Below, one piece after another: positions 27,683 to 38,163 of a DNA stretch of 64,000 nucleotides. The notes beneath the pieces are model-generated. The model searched no databases, had not been told where the DNA came from, and saw only the letters and a list, made by a program, of their open reading frames with translations. The position numbers and the translations under genes are program-made. This DNA is from Rhodoferax fermentans (GTDB taxonomy: Bacteria > Pseudomonadota > Gammaproteobacteria > Burkholderiales > Burkholderiaceae_C): contig NZ_MTJN01000002.1 in NCBI RefSeq assembly GCF_002017865.1, positions 1,798,001-1,862,000 on the forward strand. Direction: 5' to 3'. Positions within the stretch are counted from its first letter, which is position 1, and each line of letters begins with the position of its first letter.

Positions 27683-29604
27683 CACAACTTGAAGACCGAC
27701 ACGGTGTCCACCAGACCCTGAGACTGCTGGCTCAGGCTGGTGGCGGCCGCGGCAATTTCTTCCACCAGCGCCGCGTTTTGCTGGGTGGTTTTGTCCATCT
27801 GGGCGACGGCTTCCACCACCTGGGCCACACCGTCGGCCTGCTCTTTGCTGGAGCTGCTGATCTCCCCCACGATCTGGCTCACCTCGCGGATGCTGGCCAC
27901 CACCTCGTCCATGGTGCTGCCGGCCTGATCGACCAACTGCGTGCCGTGCTCCACCCGCTGCACACTGGCGCTGATCAGGCCCTTGATCTCTTTGGCGGCC
28001 TCGGCGCTGCGCCCGGCCAGCGAGCGCACCTCACTGGCCACCACCGCAAAGCCCCGGCCCTGTTCACCAGCGCGCGCCGCTTCCACTGCGGCGTTCAAGG
28101 CCAAGATGTTGGTCTGGAAGGCGATGCCGTCGATCACACCGATGATGTCGGCTATACGCTGCGACGACTCGTTGATGTCTTTCATGGTGTGCACCACCTG
28201 GCCCACCACGTCACCCCCCTTCACCGCCACGGCGCTGGCCGCTTGTGCCAGCTGGTTGGCGCGTTGTGCACTGACCGCGTTTTGCTGCACGGCGGCGCCC
28301 AGCTCTTCCATGCTGGCCGAGGTCTGTTCCAGTGCGCTGGCCTGAGACTCGGTGCGGCTGGAGAGGTCGTTGTCACCCTGGGCAATTTCGACACTGGCGG
28401 TGGCCACCGCCTCGGAGCCTTGGCGCACCTGCTGCACCACATGGGCCAGCTTGTCGCGCATGCTGGCCAGTGCCTGCATCAGCTGACCGAGCTCGTTGTC
28501 GCCATACGCCTGCACCTTGACCCGCAGATCCCCCTGGGAGACCGCATGGGCCAGTTGCAATGCATCGTTCACCGGTTCGGTGATGCTGCGGATGAAGGCC
28601 CAGGACAACCACACCGCCGCCAGCAAACCGCAAAGCAGCAGCAGCGCCACAACGCCCAGGATGCGGGATTCGGTCTGCAGGCGCGCCTGGAGCTCGCCCA
28701 CCATGGTCTGCATGGCCAGGCTGTTGAACGCAAACAGGCCGTCGATGGTCTGGGTAAAGGCATCAAAATAGGCCACGGCTGGCATGTTCAGCTCAGTCGC
28801 ATTGATGACGCCGTCGTTGGCCAGCGCCAGGGTTTTATCCACGGCGGCGCGGTTGGCCTCGGAAGGGGCTTGCAAGGCCACCTGCATGCGCGGGTTGACA
28901 CTTGTGGCAATCCCCACCTGGCGGAACATGCTGGCCTGCAGCTCCAGGGCGCGTTTGCTCAGCGCACGCAGGGTGGCTTTGCCCTCGGGTGGTGCAGTCG
29001 CCTTGGTCAAAAAGCCGCTGCCCATGGCGCGCATGATGCCTAGGTTCTCTGCCAGCCAGGGCATGTCGACCATGGTGGCGCGTACCAGCGCGTAGGTGTC
29101 GGCATGGGGTTCCAGACTCAGGCCAAATTCGTCGAGCAGTTCCTCACCAAGTTGCAGCTGGGCGGTGATGATCTGGGTGTGGCGCTGGGTGCTCTCGGCG
29201 ACGTTGATGCTGCGGCCCGCCACACTTTGCTCCAGTGTGACCCAGCTTTGCTTGAGGTCGGCCCAGCGCTTTTGCAAAGCGGGCGAAACGCCAGCGGTGG
29301 CGAATTCACCCTCCATGGCACTGATCGCGGTATTGAGTTTGTCGCGCAGGGCCGGGCGGCGGGCGGCCAGTTCCTCGTTGCCATTGAGCATGCTGGCCGA
29401 CATGCCGCGATGGGTCTGGCTGAACTGGATCACCTTGTTGAGCGCCACCAAGGGGCCGGTGCCCAGCAGCTCACGCTGCGCCACCTGGATGTCGGAGAAG
29501 GACCGTTTGAAGTACAAACCCGTCGGTATGGCCACCATCACCAGGGCCACCAGCCCGAGGATCAGGAACTTGTGGGCGAGCTTCATGTGTTGCAGCAGCG
29601 GCAT
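27682..29604 (-). CDS. Methyl-accepting chemotaxis protein with NIT-like periplasmic domain
   Basis: A 640-residue transmembrane receptor. TM1 is at residues 13-32 and TM2 at 315-337. Between them lies a helical domain with [20 protein letters not shown], which fits the nitrate/nitrite-sensing NIT domain. HAMP and the signalling domain follow ([40 protein letters not shown]). The ATG at 29604 has AGGAG upstream and starts directly before TM1. No pentapeptide tether for CheR is seen at the C terminus (VSVFKL). The ligand is not certain. Confidence 0.92.
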   Translation of the reverse strand: MPLLQHMKLAHKFLILGLVALVMVAIPTGLYFKRSFSDIQVAQRELLGTGPLVALNKVIQFSQTHRGMSASMLNGNEELAARRPALRDKLNTAISAMEGEFATAGVSPALQKRWADLKQSWVTLEQSVAGRSINVAESTQRHTQIITAQLQLGEELLDEFGLSLEPHADTYALVRATMVDMPWLAENLGIMRAMGSGFLTKATAPPEGKATLRALSKRALELQASMFRQVGIATSVNPRMQVALQAPSEANRAAVDKTLALANDGVINATELNMPAVAYFDAFTQTIDGLFAFNSLAMQTMVGELQARLQTESRILGVVALLLLCGLLAAVWLSWAFIRSITEPVNDALQLAHAVSQGDLRVKVQAYGDNELGQLMQALASMRDKLAHVVQQVRQGSEAVATASVEIAQGDNDLSSRTESQASALEQTSASMEELGAAVQQNAVSAQRANQLAQAASAVAVKGGDVVGQVVHTMKDINESSQRIADIIGVIDGIAFQTNILALNAAVEAARAGEQGRGFAVVASEVRSLAGRSAEAAKEIKGLISASVQRVEHGTQLVDQAGSTMDEVVASIREVSQIVGEISSSSKEQADGVAQVVEAVAQMDKTTQQNAALVEEIAAAATSLSQQSQGLVDTVSVFKL

Positions 29605-29706
29605 GGGCGTCTCCTGAAAAGCGATGGAGTGACAGCGTCTCGATGCATCATACGGACAAGCGACCAAGTGCGCCAGAGCCCGTGCGTCAGAGCAAGAAAT
29701 GAAGAG

Positions 29707-29756
29707 AAAAATAGGTGTAAACCCTTATAAATAAAGGGCAAACAGCTATCAAAAAT
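29707..29756 (-). repeat. dispersed palindromic repeat between chemoreceptor and CoA-transferase genes
   Basis: AAAAATAGG, ACCCTTAT, AAATAAAGGGC, ACAGCTATCAAAAATGG: a reverse copy with the left flank partly lost. It lies in the upstream region of the chemoreceptor gene and downstream of the CoA-transferase gene. Confidence 0.65.
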
Positions 29757-29794
29757 GGAACAAGCCGCACCCCGCCAGGGAGTACGGCAACCAC

Positions 29795-31747
29795 TCAGTC
29801 AGGCGATGCAGCAGGGTTGTCCAGCGCCAGCCGCGCTTTCAAAAAGCCACCCGTGCCGTAACGCGTGACCTGGCTGTAAAAACGCTGCGTCAAGCCCTGC
29901 ACCATGCTGGAATAGGCATCAAGCAGGGTGGGCGGGATGCTGAAACTGTCGTAATTCACCACCACCGCCACCCGGTGGCCCAGCGGCGCCAGCAGATCAC
30001 TGACCTGCGCCTCGATCTCGTTGATGTCATCCAGGCTGTCGATGGACAGCCCCTCAAAATTGATGAACAGCAGCCGCTGCTCGGCATTGAGTTCCAGACG
30101 CTGAGCCAGCGGTGTGCTCAGCAGGCGTTCACGCAGGCCCAGCGGCTCGGGGTGGAACAGCGCGGCCTCCATCAATTTCAGGTGTGGGCTGATGGCAGGG
30201 ACAAAGTCCATCTGCTCCAGTACATCACGCTGCAGGTCCACACCGGGCGCGATCTCGATCAGCTCCAGCGCGGGCGCCTCAAAGCTGCCGATCAGGCGCA
30301 GCACACAACGCTCGGTCACATACAGCACCTGCTGGCCGCGCCGGATCGCCTCACGCGCACTGAAGGTGCGGTGCTCCACCTGGGGCACAAACTTGCGCTG
30401 CGTGCCTTCACACTCGATCCACAGGCGCCCCTCGGCCACCTGGGTGACCAGCTCACCGGCGGTGAAGCTGCCGACAAACACCACTTTTTTGGCGTTCTGG
30501 CTGATGTTGATGAAACCACCGGCACCGGCCAGGCGCCCACCAAACCGGCTCACGTTGAGATTGCCCTGGGCGTCGGCCTGCGCCAACCCCAGAAAAGCAA
30601 CATCGAGCCCGCCGCCATCGTAAAAGTCGAACTGGTTGGGCTGGTCGATGATGGCCTGGGCGTTGATGGCGGCGCCAAAACTCAGGCCACCGGCTGGTAC
30701 ACCACCAATCACGCCGGGCTCGGCGGTCAGGGTCAGCAGGTCAAACACCTTTTCTTCGGCGGCCACAGTGGCCACACCCTCAGGCATGCCAATGCCCAGA
30801 TTCACCACGCTGTTGGGGCGCAACTCCAGCGCAGCACGCCGGGCGATGACCTTGCGCTCGTTCAGGGGCATCGGCAGCATGCGGTCCAGCGGCACCCGGA
30901 TCTCACCCGAGTAGGCCGGGTTGTAGGCCTCGACAAAGGTCTGCATGTGGTAGGCCGGGTCGCTGGCCACCACCACCGCGTCCACCAGCACACCAGGCAC
31001 CTTGACGCTGCGCGCGTGCAGGGTGTTGCGCTCGGCCAGGCGCTCCACCTGCGCAATCACGATGCCGCCGCTGTTGCGCGCCGCCATGGCAATCGCCAGC
31101 GCCTCGAGTGTGAGCGCTTCACGCTCCATGCTCAGGTTGCCGTCGGGGTCGGCGGTGGTGGCGCGGATGATGCCCACGTGGATGGGCAGCGCCTTGTAAA
31201 ACAGATAGTCGCGCCCGTCGATGCTCATACGCTGCACCAGGTCGGCCGTGGTGCGGCTGTTGATCTTGCCGCCGCCGTGAACCGGGTCGACAAAGGTGTC
31301 CAGGCCAACATGGGTCAGGGTGCCGGGTTTGCCAGCCGCGATGTCGCGAAACAGATGGGTGATCACGCCCTGGGGCAGGTTGTAGGCCTCGATCTGGTTG
31401 TCTATGGCCATCTGCTGCAGCTTGGGCACCAGGCCCCAGTGCCCGCCAATCACCCGTGCCACCAGCCCCGGGTGGGCCAGGTGGTTGAGCCCACGGTGCT
31501 GGCCGTCGCCCTGGCCGGCGGCGTAGATCAGGCTCAGGTTCTGCGGCGCACCCAGGCCGGTGTCGGTCTGCGCCTGCAAAAAACGTTGCTCCAGCGCCAC
31601 CGCAATCTCTTCGGCAAAACCGATGCCGACAAAACCACCGGTGGCTACGGTGTCGCCGTCGTGGATCAGCCGGACAGCTTCTGCCGCGCTGACGACCTTG
31701 TTGCGCCGTGCCTGGTGACTGTGCAGCTCATCGATTCGCGTGTGCAT
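29795..31747 (-). CDS. Acyl-CoA:acetate (propionate) CoA-transferase family protein with C-terminal extension
   Basis: 650 residues. About 1-525 correspond to YdiF/propionate CoA-transferases. The first half has [19 protein letters not shown], and the second half has the catalytic glutamate in [17 protein letters not shown] (Glu343). Such enzymes move CoA between short-chain acyl groups. The last 120 residues ([32 protein letters not shown]) exceed the usual 520-530 and have a STAS-like look, but this is only an impression. The ATG at 31747 has AGGAG seven bases ahead. It stands alone between a chemoreceptor gene and uvrA. Confidence 0.85.
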   Translation of the reverse strand: MHTRIDELHSHQARRNKVVSAAEAVRLIHDGDTVATGGFVGIGFAEEIAVALEQRFLQAQTDTGLGAPQNLSLIYAAGQGDGQHRGLNHLAHPGLVARVIGGHWGLVPKLQQMAIDNQIEAYNLPQGVITHLFRDIAAGKPGTLTHVGLDTFVDPVHGGGKINSRTTADLVQRMSIDGRDYLFYKALPIHVGIIRATTADPDGNLSMEREALTLEALAIAMAARNSGGIVIAQVERLAERNTLHARSVKVPGVLVDAVVVASDPAYHMQTFVEAYNPAYSGEIRVPLDRMLPMPLNERKVIARRAALELRPNSVVNLGIGMPEGVATVAAEEKVFDLLTLTAEPGVIGGVPAGGLSFGAAINAQAIIDQPNQFDFYDGGGLDVAFLGLAQADAQGNLNVSRFGGRLAGAGGFINISQNAKKVVFVGSFTAGELVTQVAEGRLWIECEGTQRKFVPQVEHRTFSAREAIRRGQQVLYVTERCVLRLIGSFEAPALELIEIAPGVDLQRDVLEQMDFVPAISPHLKLMEAALFHPEPLGLRERLLSTPLAQRLELNAEQRLLFINFEGLSIDSLDDINEIEAQVSDLLAPLGHRVAVVVNYDSFSIPPTLLDAYSSMVQGLTQRFYSQVTRYGTGGFLKARLALDNPAASPD

Positions 31748-31861
31748 GGCAGGCTCCTGCAAAAGTCAAACGGCGGGTCCGTGGCGCCAGGTCAGTCCAT
31801 AACGCCGCAGCAATGATCGATGTGGATGCTGGCACAACTTGTGGCCAGCATCAAGCCGTGC

Positions 31862-34800
31862 TTACAGCAGTCGCGCCAGATAACGCCCGGTGTGGCTGGC
31901 CGGGTTGGCCGCCAGCGTCTCAGGGGTGCCCACACCTACCACGGTGCCACCGCCGCTGCCGCCCTCGGGCCCCATGTCGATCAGCCAGTCGGCGGTTTTG
32001 ATCACGTCCAGGTTGTGTTCAATCACCACAATCGTGTTGCCCGCGTCGCGTAACTGGTGCAACACCTGCAGAAGCAGCTTGATGTCGGCAAAGTGCAGGC
32101 CGGTGGTGGGTTCGTCCAGGATGTAGAGCGTGCGTCCGGTGTCGCGTTTGCTGAGTTCGAGCGCGAGCTTGACGCGTTGCGCCTCACCACCTGACAAGGT
32201 GGTGGCGGCTTGGCCGAGACGGATGTAACTCAGGCCCACGTCCAACAGGGTGTGCAATTTGCGCTCGATGGTCGGCACGGCCTTGAAAAATTCGTGGGCG
32301 GCTTCGACGGTGAGGTCCAGTATCTGCGCGATGTTTTTGCCCTTGTAGAGCACTTCCAGGGTTTCGCGGTTGTAGCGTTTGCCCTGGCAGACGTCGCAGG
32401 GCACATACACGTCGGGCAGGAAGTGCATCTCAACCTTGACCATGCCGTCGCCCTCGCAGGCCTCACAGCGCCCGCCGCCGCTGGCCTGGCTGACGTTGAA
32501 ACTGAAACGCCCCGGGCCGTAACCGCGTTCACGTGCGGTCGGCACCTCGGCCATCAGCTCGCGAATCGGGGTGAACAAGCCGGTGTAGGTGGCCGGGTTG
32601 GAACGCGGTGTGCGGCCAATCGGCGACTGGTCGACGTTGATCACCTTGTCAAAATACTCGATGCCTTCGATGCTCTCGTGTTCTGACGGCTCGTCGTGCG
32701 CGCGGTAGATGGTGCGCGCCACCGCTTTGTAGAGTGTGTCGTTGACCAGGGTGGACTTGCCCGAACCCGACACCCCGGTGACGCAGGTGAACAGGCCGAC
32801 CGGGAAGGCGACGTCCACGTTTTTGAGGTTGTGGCCACTCGCGCCAATGACTTTGAGCGCCTGCAAATCACCCAGCGTGGCGTTGTGCTGCGCCTCCCGT
32901 TCGGCGCGCCGTTGTGCCGCCGGGCTAGGCGCAAAACGGCTGGGTTTGCCAGCGTTGAAGGCTTTGGGAGCTTGGGTCGGCAGCCAGGCGGTGCGCTGCA
33001 CCGGCACATCAATGTTCAGCGTGTGGGCCAGGTACTGGCCGGTCAGGGACTGGGTGTTGGCTTGGACCTCGTCAAACGTGCCCTGCGCCATGACCCGCCC
33101 GCCATGCACACCAGCGCCGGGGCCGAGGTCGATGATGTGGTCGGCGGCACGCATCATGTCTTCGTCATGCTCGACCACCAGCACGCTGTTGCCGATGTCG
33201 CGCAGATGTTTCAGGGTGTCGATCAGGCGGTCGTTATCGCGCTGGTGCAGGCCGATGCTGGGCTCATCCAACACATACATGACACCGGTCAGGCCCGAGC
33301 CGATCTGGCTGGCCAGCCGGATGCGCTGGCTCTCGCCACCACTCAAGGTTTCGGCGCTGCGGTCCAGGCTCAGGTAGGTCAGGCCCACGTCGTTGAGGAA
33401 CTTCAGGCGCAGGCTGATTTCACGCACCACCTTGGCGGCAATGTCGCCCTTGGCGCCGGTCATGCTGAGGCTGCTGAAGTAGGCAAAACACTCGGCCAGG
33501 GTCTGGTGGCTCAGTTCAAAAATGGCACGGGCTTGTGCACCCTCACCAATCTTGACGTGGCGCGCCTCGGTGCGCAGGCGGCTGCCGCCACACACCGGGC
33601 AAGGCTGGGTGCTTTTGTAACGCGCCAGGTCTTCGCGCACCACCGACGAGTCGGTCTCGTGGTAACGCCGCTGCATGTTGGGGATGATGCCCTCGAACGG
33701 GTGCTTCTTGCTGACCTTTTTGCCCGCATTGGCGCCAGAGTCCAGGGTGTAGGCGAACTTGATCTCTTCCTCACCGGAGCCCTGCAACACCGCCTGCTGC
33801 ACATGGGGAGGTAGGTCTTCAAACGCCTGGTCAATGTCAAACTTGTAGTGCGCGGCCAGGCTCTCGAGCATCGCAAAGTAGTAGGCGTTGCGCCGGTCCC
33901 AGCCCTTGATGGCGCCGCTGGCCAGGCTCAAGGTCGGGAAGGCCACCACCCGGGTCGGGTCAAAAAATTCCTGCTGGCCCAGACCGTCACAACTCGGGCA
34001 GGCGCCCACCGGTGAGTTGAACGAGAACAGCCGCGGCTCCAGTTCAGCAATCGAGTAGTTGCACACCGGGCAGGCGAACTTGGCGTTGAAAACATGCTCT
34101 TTTGGCTTGTAGCCCTTATCGGATAAGGGCTGGGCGCTATCCATTTCTAGAACAATGGCGCGGCCATTGGCAAGCCGCAGCGCGGCCTCGAAACTCTCAG
34201 CCAGGCGTTGTTTGAGCGCGGCATAGTCGGCGTGGGCGGCCTGCACCGCCGCGTCAATCTCTGGCGCGTCACCCGCCACCGGGTCGACGGGCAAGCTGCT
34301 GGGTGGCGGGGCGTGGCGCACCTTGATGCGGTCGATCACCACGTCGATGTCGTGTTTTTCGGTTTTTTTCAGCGCCGGCAACTGGTCAAACTCATAGGCC
34401 TGACCGTTGATGCGAAAACGCACATACCCCTGCGCCTGCATGTCGGCAAACACCTCCAAGAACTCACCCTTCTTCTCGCGCGCCAGCGGCGCCAGCACCA
34501 TCAGCCGGGTGCCTTCGGGCAGGGCCAGCGTGGTATCGACCATCTGGCTCACGGTTTGCGATTGCAGCGGCACATGGTGGTCCGGGCAATAGGGTGTGCC
34601 GGCGCGGGCGAACAGCAGGCGCAGGTAGTCGTGGATTTCGGTCACCGTGCCCACCGTGGAGCGCGGGTTGTGGCTGGTGGCTTTTTGCTCGATGCTGATG
34701 GCGGGTGACAGGCCTTCGATCATGTCGACATCAGGCTTGTCCATCAGCTGCAGAAACTGGCGTGCGTAGGTGGACAGGCTTTCCACGTAACGTCGCTGGC

Positions 34801-34990
34801 CCTCGGCGTACAAGGTGTCAAACGCCAGGCTGGACTTGCCTGAGCCGCTCAGACCCGTGATCACCACCAGCTGGTTGCGCGGGATGTCGAGGTCGATGTT
34901 CTTGAGGTTGTGGGTGCGCGCACCACGGATGCTGATGTGCTGGTGCTGCAGGGCCTTGGCAAGGTACTTGCCATCTTCAGGTGTGTTCAA
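31862..34990 (-). CDS. uvrA: Excinuclease ABC subunit A
   Basis: The damage-recognition ATPase of nucleotide excision repair. At 1042 residues it is about 100 longer than E. coli UvrA. Walker A motifs are [12 protein letters not shown] and [12 protein letters not shown], and signature motifs are [11 protein letters not shown] and [11 protein letters not shown]. Zinc-finger cysteines are CPVCNY with ACPSC, and CEACEG with PCDVC. Extra length comes from insertions near residues 225-290 and 660-710. Residues [16 protein letters not shown] just before the first zinc finger are encoded by a full dispersed repeat (34096-34150). It appears functional. Confidence 0.97.
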   Translation of the reverse strand: MNTPEDGKYLAKALQHQHISIRGARTHNLKNIDLDIPRNQLVVITGLSGSGKSSLAFDTLYAEGQRRYVESLSTYARQFLQLMDKPDVDMIEGLSPAISIEQKATSHNPRSTVGTVTEIHDYLRLLFARAGTPYCPDHHVPLQSQTVSQMVDTTLALPEGTRLMVLAPLAREKKGEFLEVFADMQAQGYVRFRINGQAYEFDQLPALKKTEKHDIDVVIDRIKVRHAPPPSSLPVDPVAGDAPEIDAAVQAAHADYAALKQRLAESFEAALRLANGRAIVLEMDSAQPLSDKGYKPKEHVFNAKFACPVCNYSIAELEPRLFSFNSPVGACPSCDGLGQQEFFDPTRVVAFPTLSLASGAIKGWDRRNAYYFAMLESLAAHYKFDIDQAFEDLPPHVQQAVLQGSGEEEIKFAYTLDSGANAGKKVSKKHPFEGIIPNMQRRYHETDSSVVREDLARYKSTQPCPVCGGSRLRTEARHVKIGEGAQARAIFELSHQTLAECFAYFSSLSMTGAKGDIAAKVVREISLRLKFLNDVGLTYLSLDRSAETLSGGESQRIRLASQIGSGLTGVMYVLDEPSIGLHQRDNDRLIDTLKHLRDIGNSVLVVEHDEDMMRAADHIIDLGPGAGVHGGRVMAQGTFDEVQANTQSLTGQYLAHTLNIDVPVQRTAWLPTQAPKAFNAGKPSRFAPSPAAQRRAEREAQHNATLGDLQALKVIGASGHNLKNVDVAFPVGLFTCVTGVSGSGKSTLVNDTLYKAVARTIYRAHDEPSEHESIEGIEYFDKVINVDQSPIGRTPRSNPATYTGLFTPIRELMAEVPTARERGYGPGRFSFNVSQASGGGRCEACEGDGMVKVEMHFLPDVYVPCDVCQGKRYNRETLEVLYKGKNIAQILDLTVEAAHEFFKAVPTIERKLHTLLDVGLSYIRLGQAATTLSGGEAQRVKLALELSKRDTGRTLYILDEPTTGLHFADIKLLLQVLHQLRDAGNTIVVIEHNLDVIKTADWLIDMGPEGGSGGGTVVGVGTPETLAANPASHTGRYLARLL
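34096..34150 (-). repeat. dispersed palindromic repeat inside uvrA
   Basis: On the minus strand: ATGGATAGC, CCAGCCCTTAT, CCG, ATAAGGGCT, ACAAGCCAAAAGAGC. Both stem arms are intact. It is in frame immediately upstream of the first zinc-finger CPVC of UvrA. Confidence 0.8.
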
Positions 34991-35118
34991 AGCGGTGACT
35001 GCTCAAAAAATAGCTGGTGAAGATGCACCAGGAAACCCGCCATGATAGTGAAGTCTGGCTCGCCCGTCTCTTGCCGTGTGCTGGATCAAAGCGGGCTGCC
35101 CCGGGCCTTGAGTACGGC

Positions 35119-35439
35119 TCAGTGGCCGCCGAGGTAAGCGGCGAACTTGCGGTCTTCGATCAGCAGATGCTGCGCGGTGAACTCAAACACCACAAAGTGC
35201 AGCAGTTCGGTGGTGTCAAGCTGGTCGCGGGCATAACGCGCTCGCAGCAGTTGAGCGCGCTCCAGCAGTTGCTGATGCCGCGCCGCATGCGCGGCGCACC
35301 CTGGAAACTCCGAACGCGCCAGGACGGCCTCTTCGTCCTGCATGTGTTGTGCCGAGAGGGCCACAAAGGCGTCGATCTTCGCAGCGATGTCGTCCTTCGC
35401 GGCACCACTCATTATGTCAACCCGCGATGATAGTGACAT
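35119..35439 (-). CDS. Hemerythrin-like protein lacking the first helix
   Basis: 106 residues. Metal-ligand motifs of helices B, C and D are present: HMQDE (His32, Glu36), HAARH (His51, His55) and HLLIED (His91, Asp96). The helix A histidine of complete hemerythrins has no counterpart. The gene begins at that point, and the preceding stop is only 14 codons upstream (TGA at 35479-35481). It may be an N-terminally truncated pseudogene or a reduced hemerythrin; six of seven usual ligands remain. It follows the CC-motif gene on the same strand, in the same reading frame. Confidence 0.65.
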   Translation of the reverse strand: MSLSSRVDIMSGAAKDDIAAKIDAFVALSAQHMQDEEAVLARSEFPGCAAHAARHQQLLERAQLLRARYARDQLDTTELLHFVVFEFTAQHLLIEDRKFAAYLGGH

Positions 35440-35478
35440 CGGGGTTGGCGCTTCAGTCGCGCTGACCCCGGCCCACGC

Positions 35479-35772
35479 TCACACCAGTTTCCAGCCGTCA
35501 ATGGCCAGGAACTTTCGGCCCAGCACTTTCCTCGCACGAATCGACAGCGGCAGCATGCTGGGAAAATCGTGTGGCACAAAGACATCGGCACCCTGGATCT
35601 GCTGCAAGCTGTGCTGATCAGGGACACGTGGTTTGCCCAAACGCACCGACGGGCAGGGCGTGATTTCGATGCAGCAGCCGTGCACGGTTTGCGGCACATC
35701 AATGACAACAGACTGCCTGCGTTCGGCAATGAGTTCAAGAGCGTCTTTTGAGAGGGTCAGCATGGTCTTCAT
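35479..35772 (-). CDS. CC-motif small protein (CC/Se motif family)
   Basis: 97 residues: MKTMLTLSKDALELIAERRQ, SVVIDVPQTVHGCCIEITPC, SVRLGKP, DVFVPHDFPSMLPLSIR and LGRKFLAIDGWKLV. The vicinal Cys33-Cys34 in HGCCIEI and the overall pattern fit the small family in which some members have Cys-Sec in place of Cys-Cys. Function is unknown; a redox or metal role is inferred from the vicinal thiols. The start at 35772 or the ATG at 35763 are both possible. It is upstream of the hemerythrin-like gene, and both may be co-transcribed. Confidence 0.55.
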   Translation of the reverse strand: MKTMLTLSKDALELIAERRQSVVIDVPQTVHGCCIEITPCPSVRLGKPRVPDQHSLQQIQGADVFVPHDFPSMLPLSIRARKVLGRKFLAIDGWKLV

Positions 35773-36101
35773 GTCAAATAAGGTGATTGTCCGGGCAGCG
35801 TGGCGGTGTGGCAACACGCTGCCACCGATGGCAGACCCGCAGTACGAGGCGGGTGCCGGGCTGTGAAGGTGTCATCTTAGACAAGCCGTGACCTTGGGTG
35901 GCCATCTTTCTGCCAGCGGCAAGCCGCCACGCTTGTGCGGTTATCTAGACGTGGCGAACGGTTGCGCGCCGCCCACCAGCTGACGCACTGACAGGCCAAG
36001 TTCGTCTGGTGGCGCGGCCAAAGATCCGTGACAATGCCGCGCCATGGCTTGCCCTGGCAGGCGAATGATGTTTCAAACCGAGCTGCCCCTGCCATCCCAA
36101 C
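35773..36101. other. divergent intergenic region between the CC-motif gene and the MFS gene
   Basis: About 330 bp without a supported gene. It probably holds divergent promoters. CGCCACG (35925-35931) can pair with CGTGGCG (35948-35954), a weak imperfect hairpin. Short open frames here look like chance. No repeat copy was found. Confidence 0.4.
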
Positions 36102-37331
36102 ATGCCACCCACCTTGTCACCCACCGCCACCAGCGCTTTGACACGTGCTGAATGGCGTGCCAACTTGTCTCTGGCGTCGATTTTTGGCCTGCGCATGCTG
36201 GGCCTGTTCATGGTGGTGCCGGTGTTTGCCCATGAAGCCGCGCAGTACCCCGGCGGTGACAACACCGGCCTGATCGGGTTGACGCTGGGGATTTATGGCC
36301 TGACCCAGGCGGCGCTGCAGTTTGTTTATGGCCTGGCCTCGGACCGTTTTGGCCGCAAGCCGGTGATCATCGCCGGGCTGCTGGTGTTTGCCGCGGGCAG
36401 CACGGTGGCGGCGCTGGCGCCGTCGCTGTTGTGGCTGTCGGTGGGGCGCGCGCTGCAGGGTGCCGGTGCGGTGTCGGCGGCGGTCACCGCCTTGCTGGCC
36501 GATCAAACACGGGACGAGGTACGCACCAAGTCGATGGCTTTGCTGGGCGCCAGCATGGGGCTCACCTTTGCGCTGTCGCTGGTGGTGGCGCCGTTGCTGG
36601 CGGCCTGGGGCGGGCTGGTCGCGATCTTTGCACTGACCGCGCTGCTGTCGCTGCTGGGCATCGCGGCGGTGCTGTGGTGGGTACCGCCCGAACCGTTGCA
36701 GCACCGCCACCAGCAAGAAGGTCGGGTGCTGGATGTGCTGCGCCTGCCCGAGCTGCTGCGCCTGAACTACGGCGGCTTTGTGATGCACGGGGTGCAGCTC
36801 GCCATGTGGCTGGCGGTGCCGTCGATGCTGGTGGAGGCCGGTTTGCCCCAGGCGCGGCATTGGCAGCTTTACCTGCCGGTGCTGGTTGGCTCGTTTGTGG
36901 TGATGGGTGGCAGCTTTTTTCAGCTCGAGAAGCGAGGTTATGTGCGTGCCGCGTTTTTGACCGCGGTGGCGCTGATGGCGCTGGTGCAGCTGGGTTTATG
37001 GTGGCAAATTGGCCTCCAGCCCTCTATCTACTTGCTCGGATTGCTACTGTTTTTATTCTTCTATGGATTCAATGTGCTGGAAGCCTGCCTACCCAGCATG
37101 GTGTCCAGGCTGGCACCACTGAGCGCACGCGGTGCGGCCATCGGGGTCTACAACACCATGCAGTCGATTGGTTTTTTTGCCGGCGGGCTGCTGGGGGGCT
37201 GGGCCATGCAATGGGGCGGGCCGCACGCCCTGTTTACTGGCTGTGGTGTCTTGATGATGCTGTGGTTGTGGCTGGCCTGGCCGATGAGGATGGCGCAAAC
37301 CAAGACGCTGGAGGCCCCGGCCAATCCCTGA
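36102..37331 (+). CDS. Major facilitator superfamily transporter
   Basis: 409 residues with about twelve membrane segments. The motif A region is YGLASDRFGRKPVIIAG after TM2, with GRALQGAGAVSAAVTALLAD in TM4. This arrangement is typical of DHA1-type drug exporters, and the gene lies next to ssb and uvrA in related bacteria. A reverse partial copy of the dispersed repeat (37004-37053) encodes IGLQPSIYLLGLLL in a membrane segment near TM9. Substrate unknown. Confidence 0.88.
   Translation: MPPTLSPTATSALTRAEWRANLSLASIFGLRMLGLFMVVPVFAHEAAQYPGGDNTGLIGLTLGIYGLTQAALQFVYGLASDRFGRKPVIIAGLLVFAAGSTVAALAPSLLWLSVGRALQGAGAVSAAVTALLADQTRDEVRTKSMALLGASMGLTFALSLVVAPLLAAWGGLVAIFALTALLSLLGIAAVLWWVPPEPLQHRHQQEGRVLDVLRLPELLRLNYGGFVMHGVQLAMWLAVPSMLVEAGLPQARHWQLYLPVLVGSFVVMGGSFFQLEKRGYVRAAFLTAVALMALVQLGLWWQIGLQPSIYLLGLLLFLFFYGFNVLEACLPSMVSRLAPLSARGAAIGVYNTMQSIGFFAGGLLGGWAMQWGGPHALFTGCGVLMMLWLWLAWPMRMAQTKTLEAPANP
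37004..37053 (-). repeat. partial dispersed repeat inside the MFS gene
   Basis: AAATTGGCCTCCAGCCCT, then CTTGCTCGGATTGCTACTG and TTTTTAT: the left flank and left arm of the reverse orientation are intact, while the right part is degenerate. It encodes part of a hydrophobic helix. Confidence 0.55.
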
Positions 37332-37385
37332 TAAAGTGCGCGTTTTCAGGCAGCGTGGCCTGACTCTCAATATGGAAAGCAAACT

Positions 37386-37913
37386 ATGGCCTCGGTAAAC
37401 AAAGTGATTCTGGTGGGTAATTTGGGCCGTGACCCGGAAGTGCGTTATCTGCCCAGCGGAGATCCGGTGGCCAACGTCACCATCGCCACCAGCAGCCGTT
37501 ACAAGAGCAAATCCGGCGAAATGGTCGAAGAAACCGAATGGCACCGCGTGACCTTTTTTGGCCGCCTGGCCGAAATCGCCAGCCAGTACCTCAAAAAAGG
37601 CCGTCCGGTGTATGTGGAGGGGCGCATCAAGACCCGCAAATACACGGACAAGGATGGCCAGGAAAAATACGCCACCGACATCATCGCCAATGAAATGCAA
37701 CTGCTCGGTGGCCGCGAAGGCATGGGTGGCCCCGCTGGTGAAGACGATGGCTACGGCGGCGATGCTGGCGACAATTACAACAGCCGCCCGGCTCCGGCAC
37801 CACGTCCCAGTGCCCCACGCCCCAGCGCTCCAGCACCGCGCCCGGCACCCGCCCCGGCCCCAAGCCGCCCAGCCAGTGGCTTTGATGACATGGATGACGA
37901 TATTCCGTTCTAA
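37386..37913 (+). CDS. ssb: Single-stranded DNA-binding protein
   Basis: 175 residues. An OB fold ([59 protein letters not shown]) is followed by a Pro/Ala-rich linker. The acidic tip MDDDIPF binds partner proteins in replication and repair. It lies downstream of the MFS gene with a 54-bp gap and is closed by a strong terminator. Confidence 0.98.
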   Translation: MASVNKVILVGNLGRDPEVRYLPSGDPVANVTIATSSRYKSKSGEMVEETEWHRVTFFGRLAEIASQYLKKGRPVYVEGRIKTRKYTDKDGQEKYATDIIANEMQLLGGREGMGGPAGEDDGYGGDAGDNYNSRPAPAPRPSAPRPSAPAPRPAPAPAPSRPASGFDDMDDDIPF

Positions 37914-37941
37914 ATAGTACTTTTTGACACAGTAGTGATCT

Positions 37942-37968
37942 CAAAAAGCCCGCATTGCGGGCTTTTTG
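37942..37968. terminator. bidirectional terminator after ssb
   Basis: CAAAAAGCCCGC, ATT, GCGGGCTTTTTG: perfect stem with A- and T-rich ends, 29 bp after the ssb stop. Confidence 0.92.
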
Positions 37969-38163
37969 CTGTCCGAAAAACATGCTTTCCTGCTGCGAAA
38001 ATACGATGTCTGTAGAAGCAAGACGCTATCGACGGAACCCTGAATCAGGGTTCTGCCAGCCCGCCATCACCAACCCATCATCTTTCAAAACCATGCCGCT
38101 TTATTGGCGACAGCGCACGCTGTCGCCCGCATAGGCGAGCGCACGACAACAACAAGGAAACCC

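Noticed and set aside
35877..36095. Small minus-strand open frame between the CC-motif gene and the MFS gene
   Set aside because: No ribosome binding site, no family resemblance and unusual residue composition; treated as intergenic.
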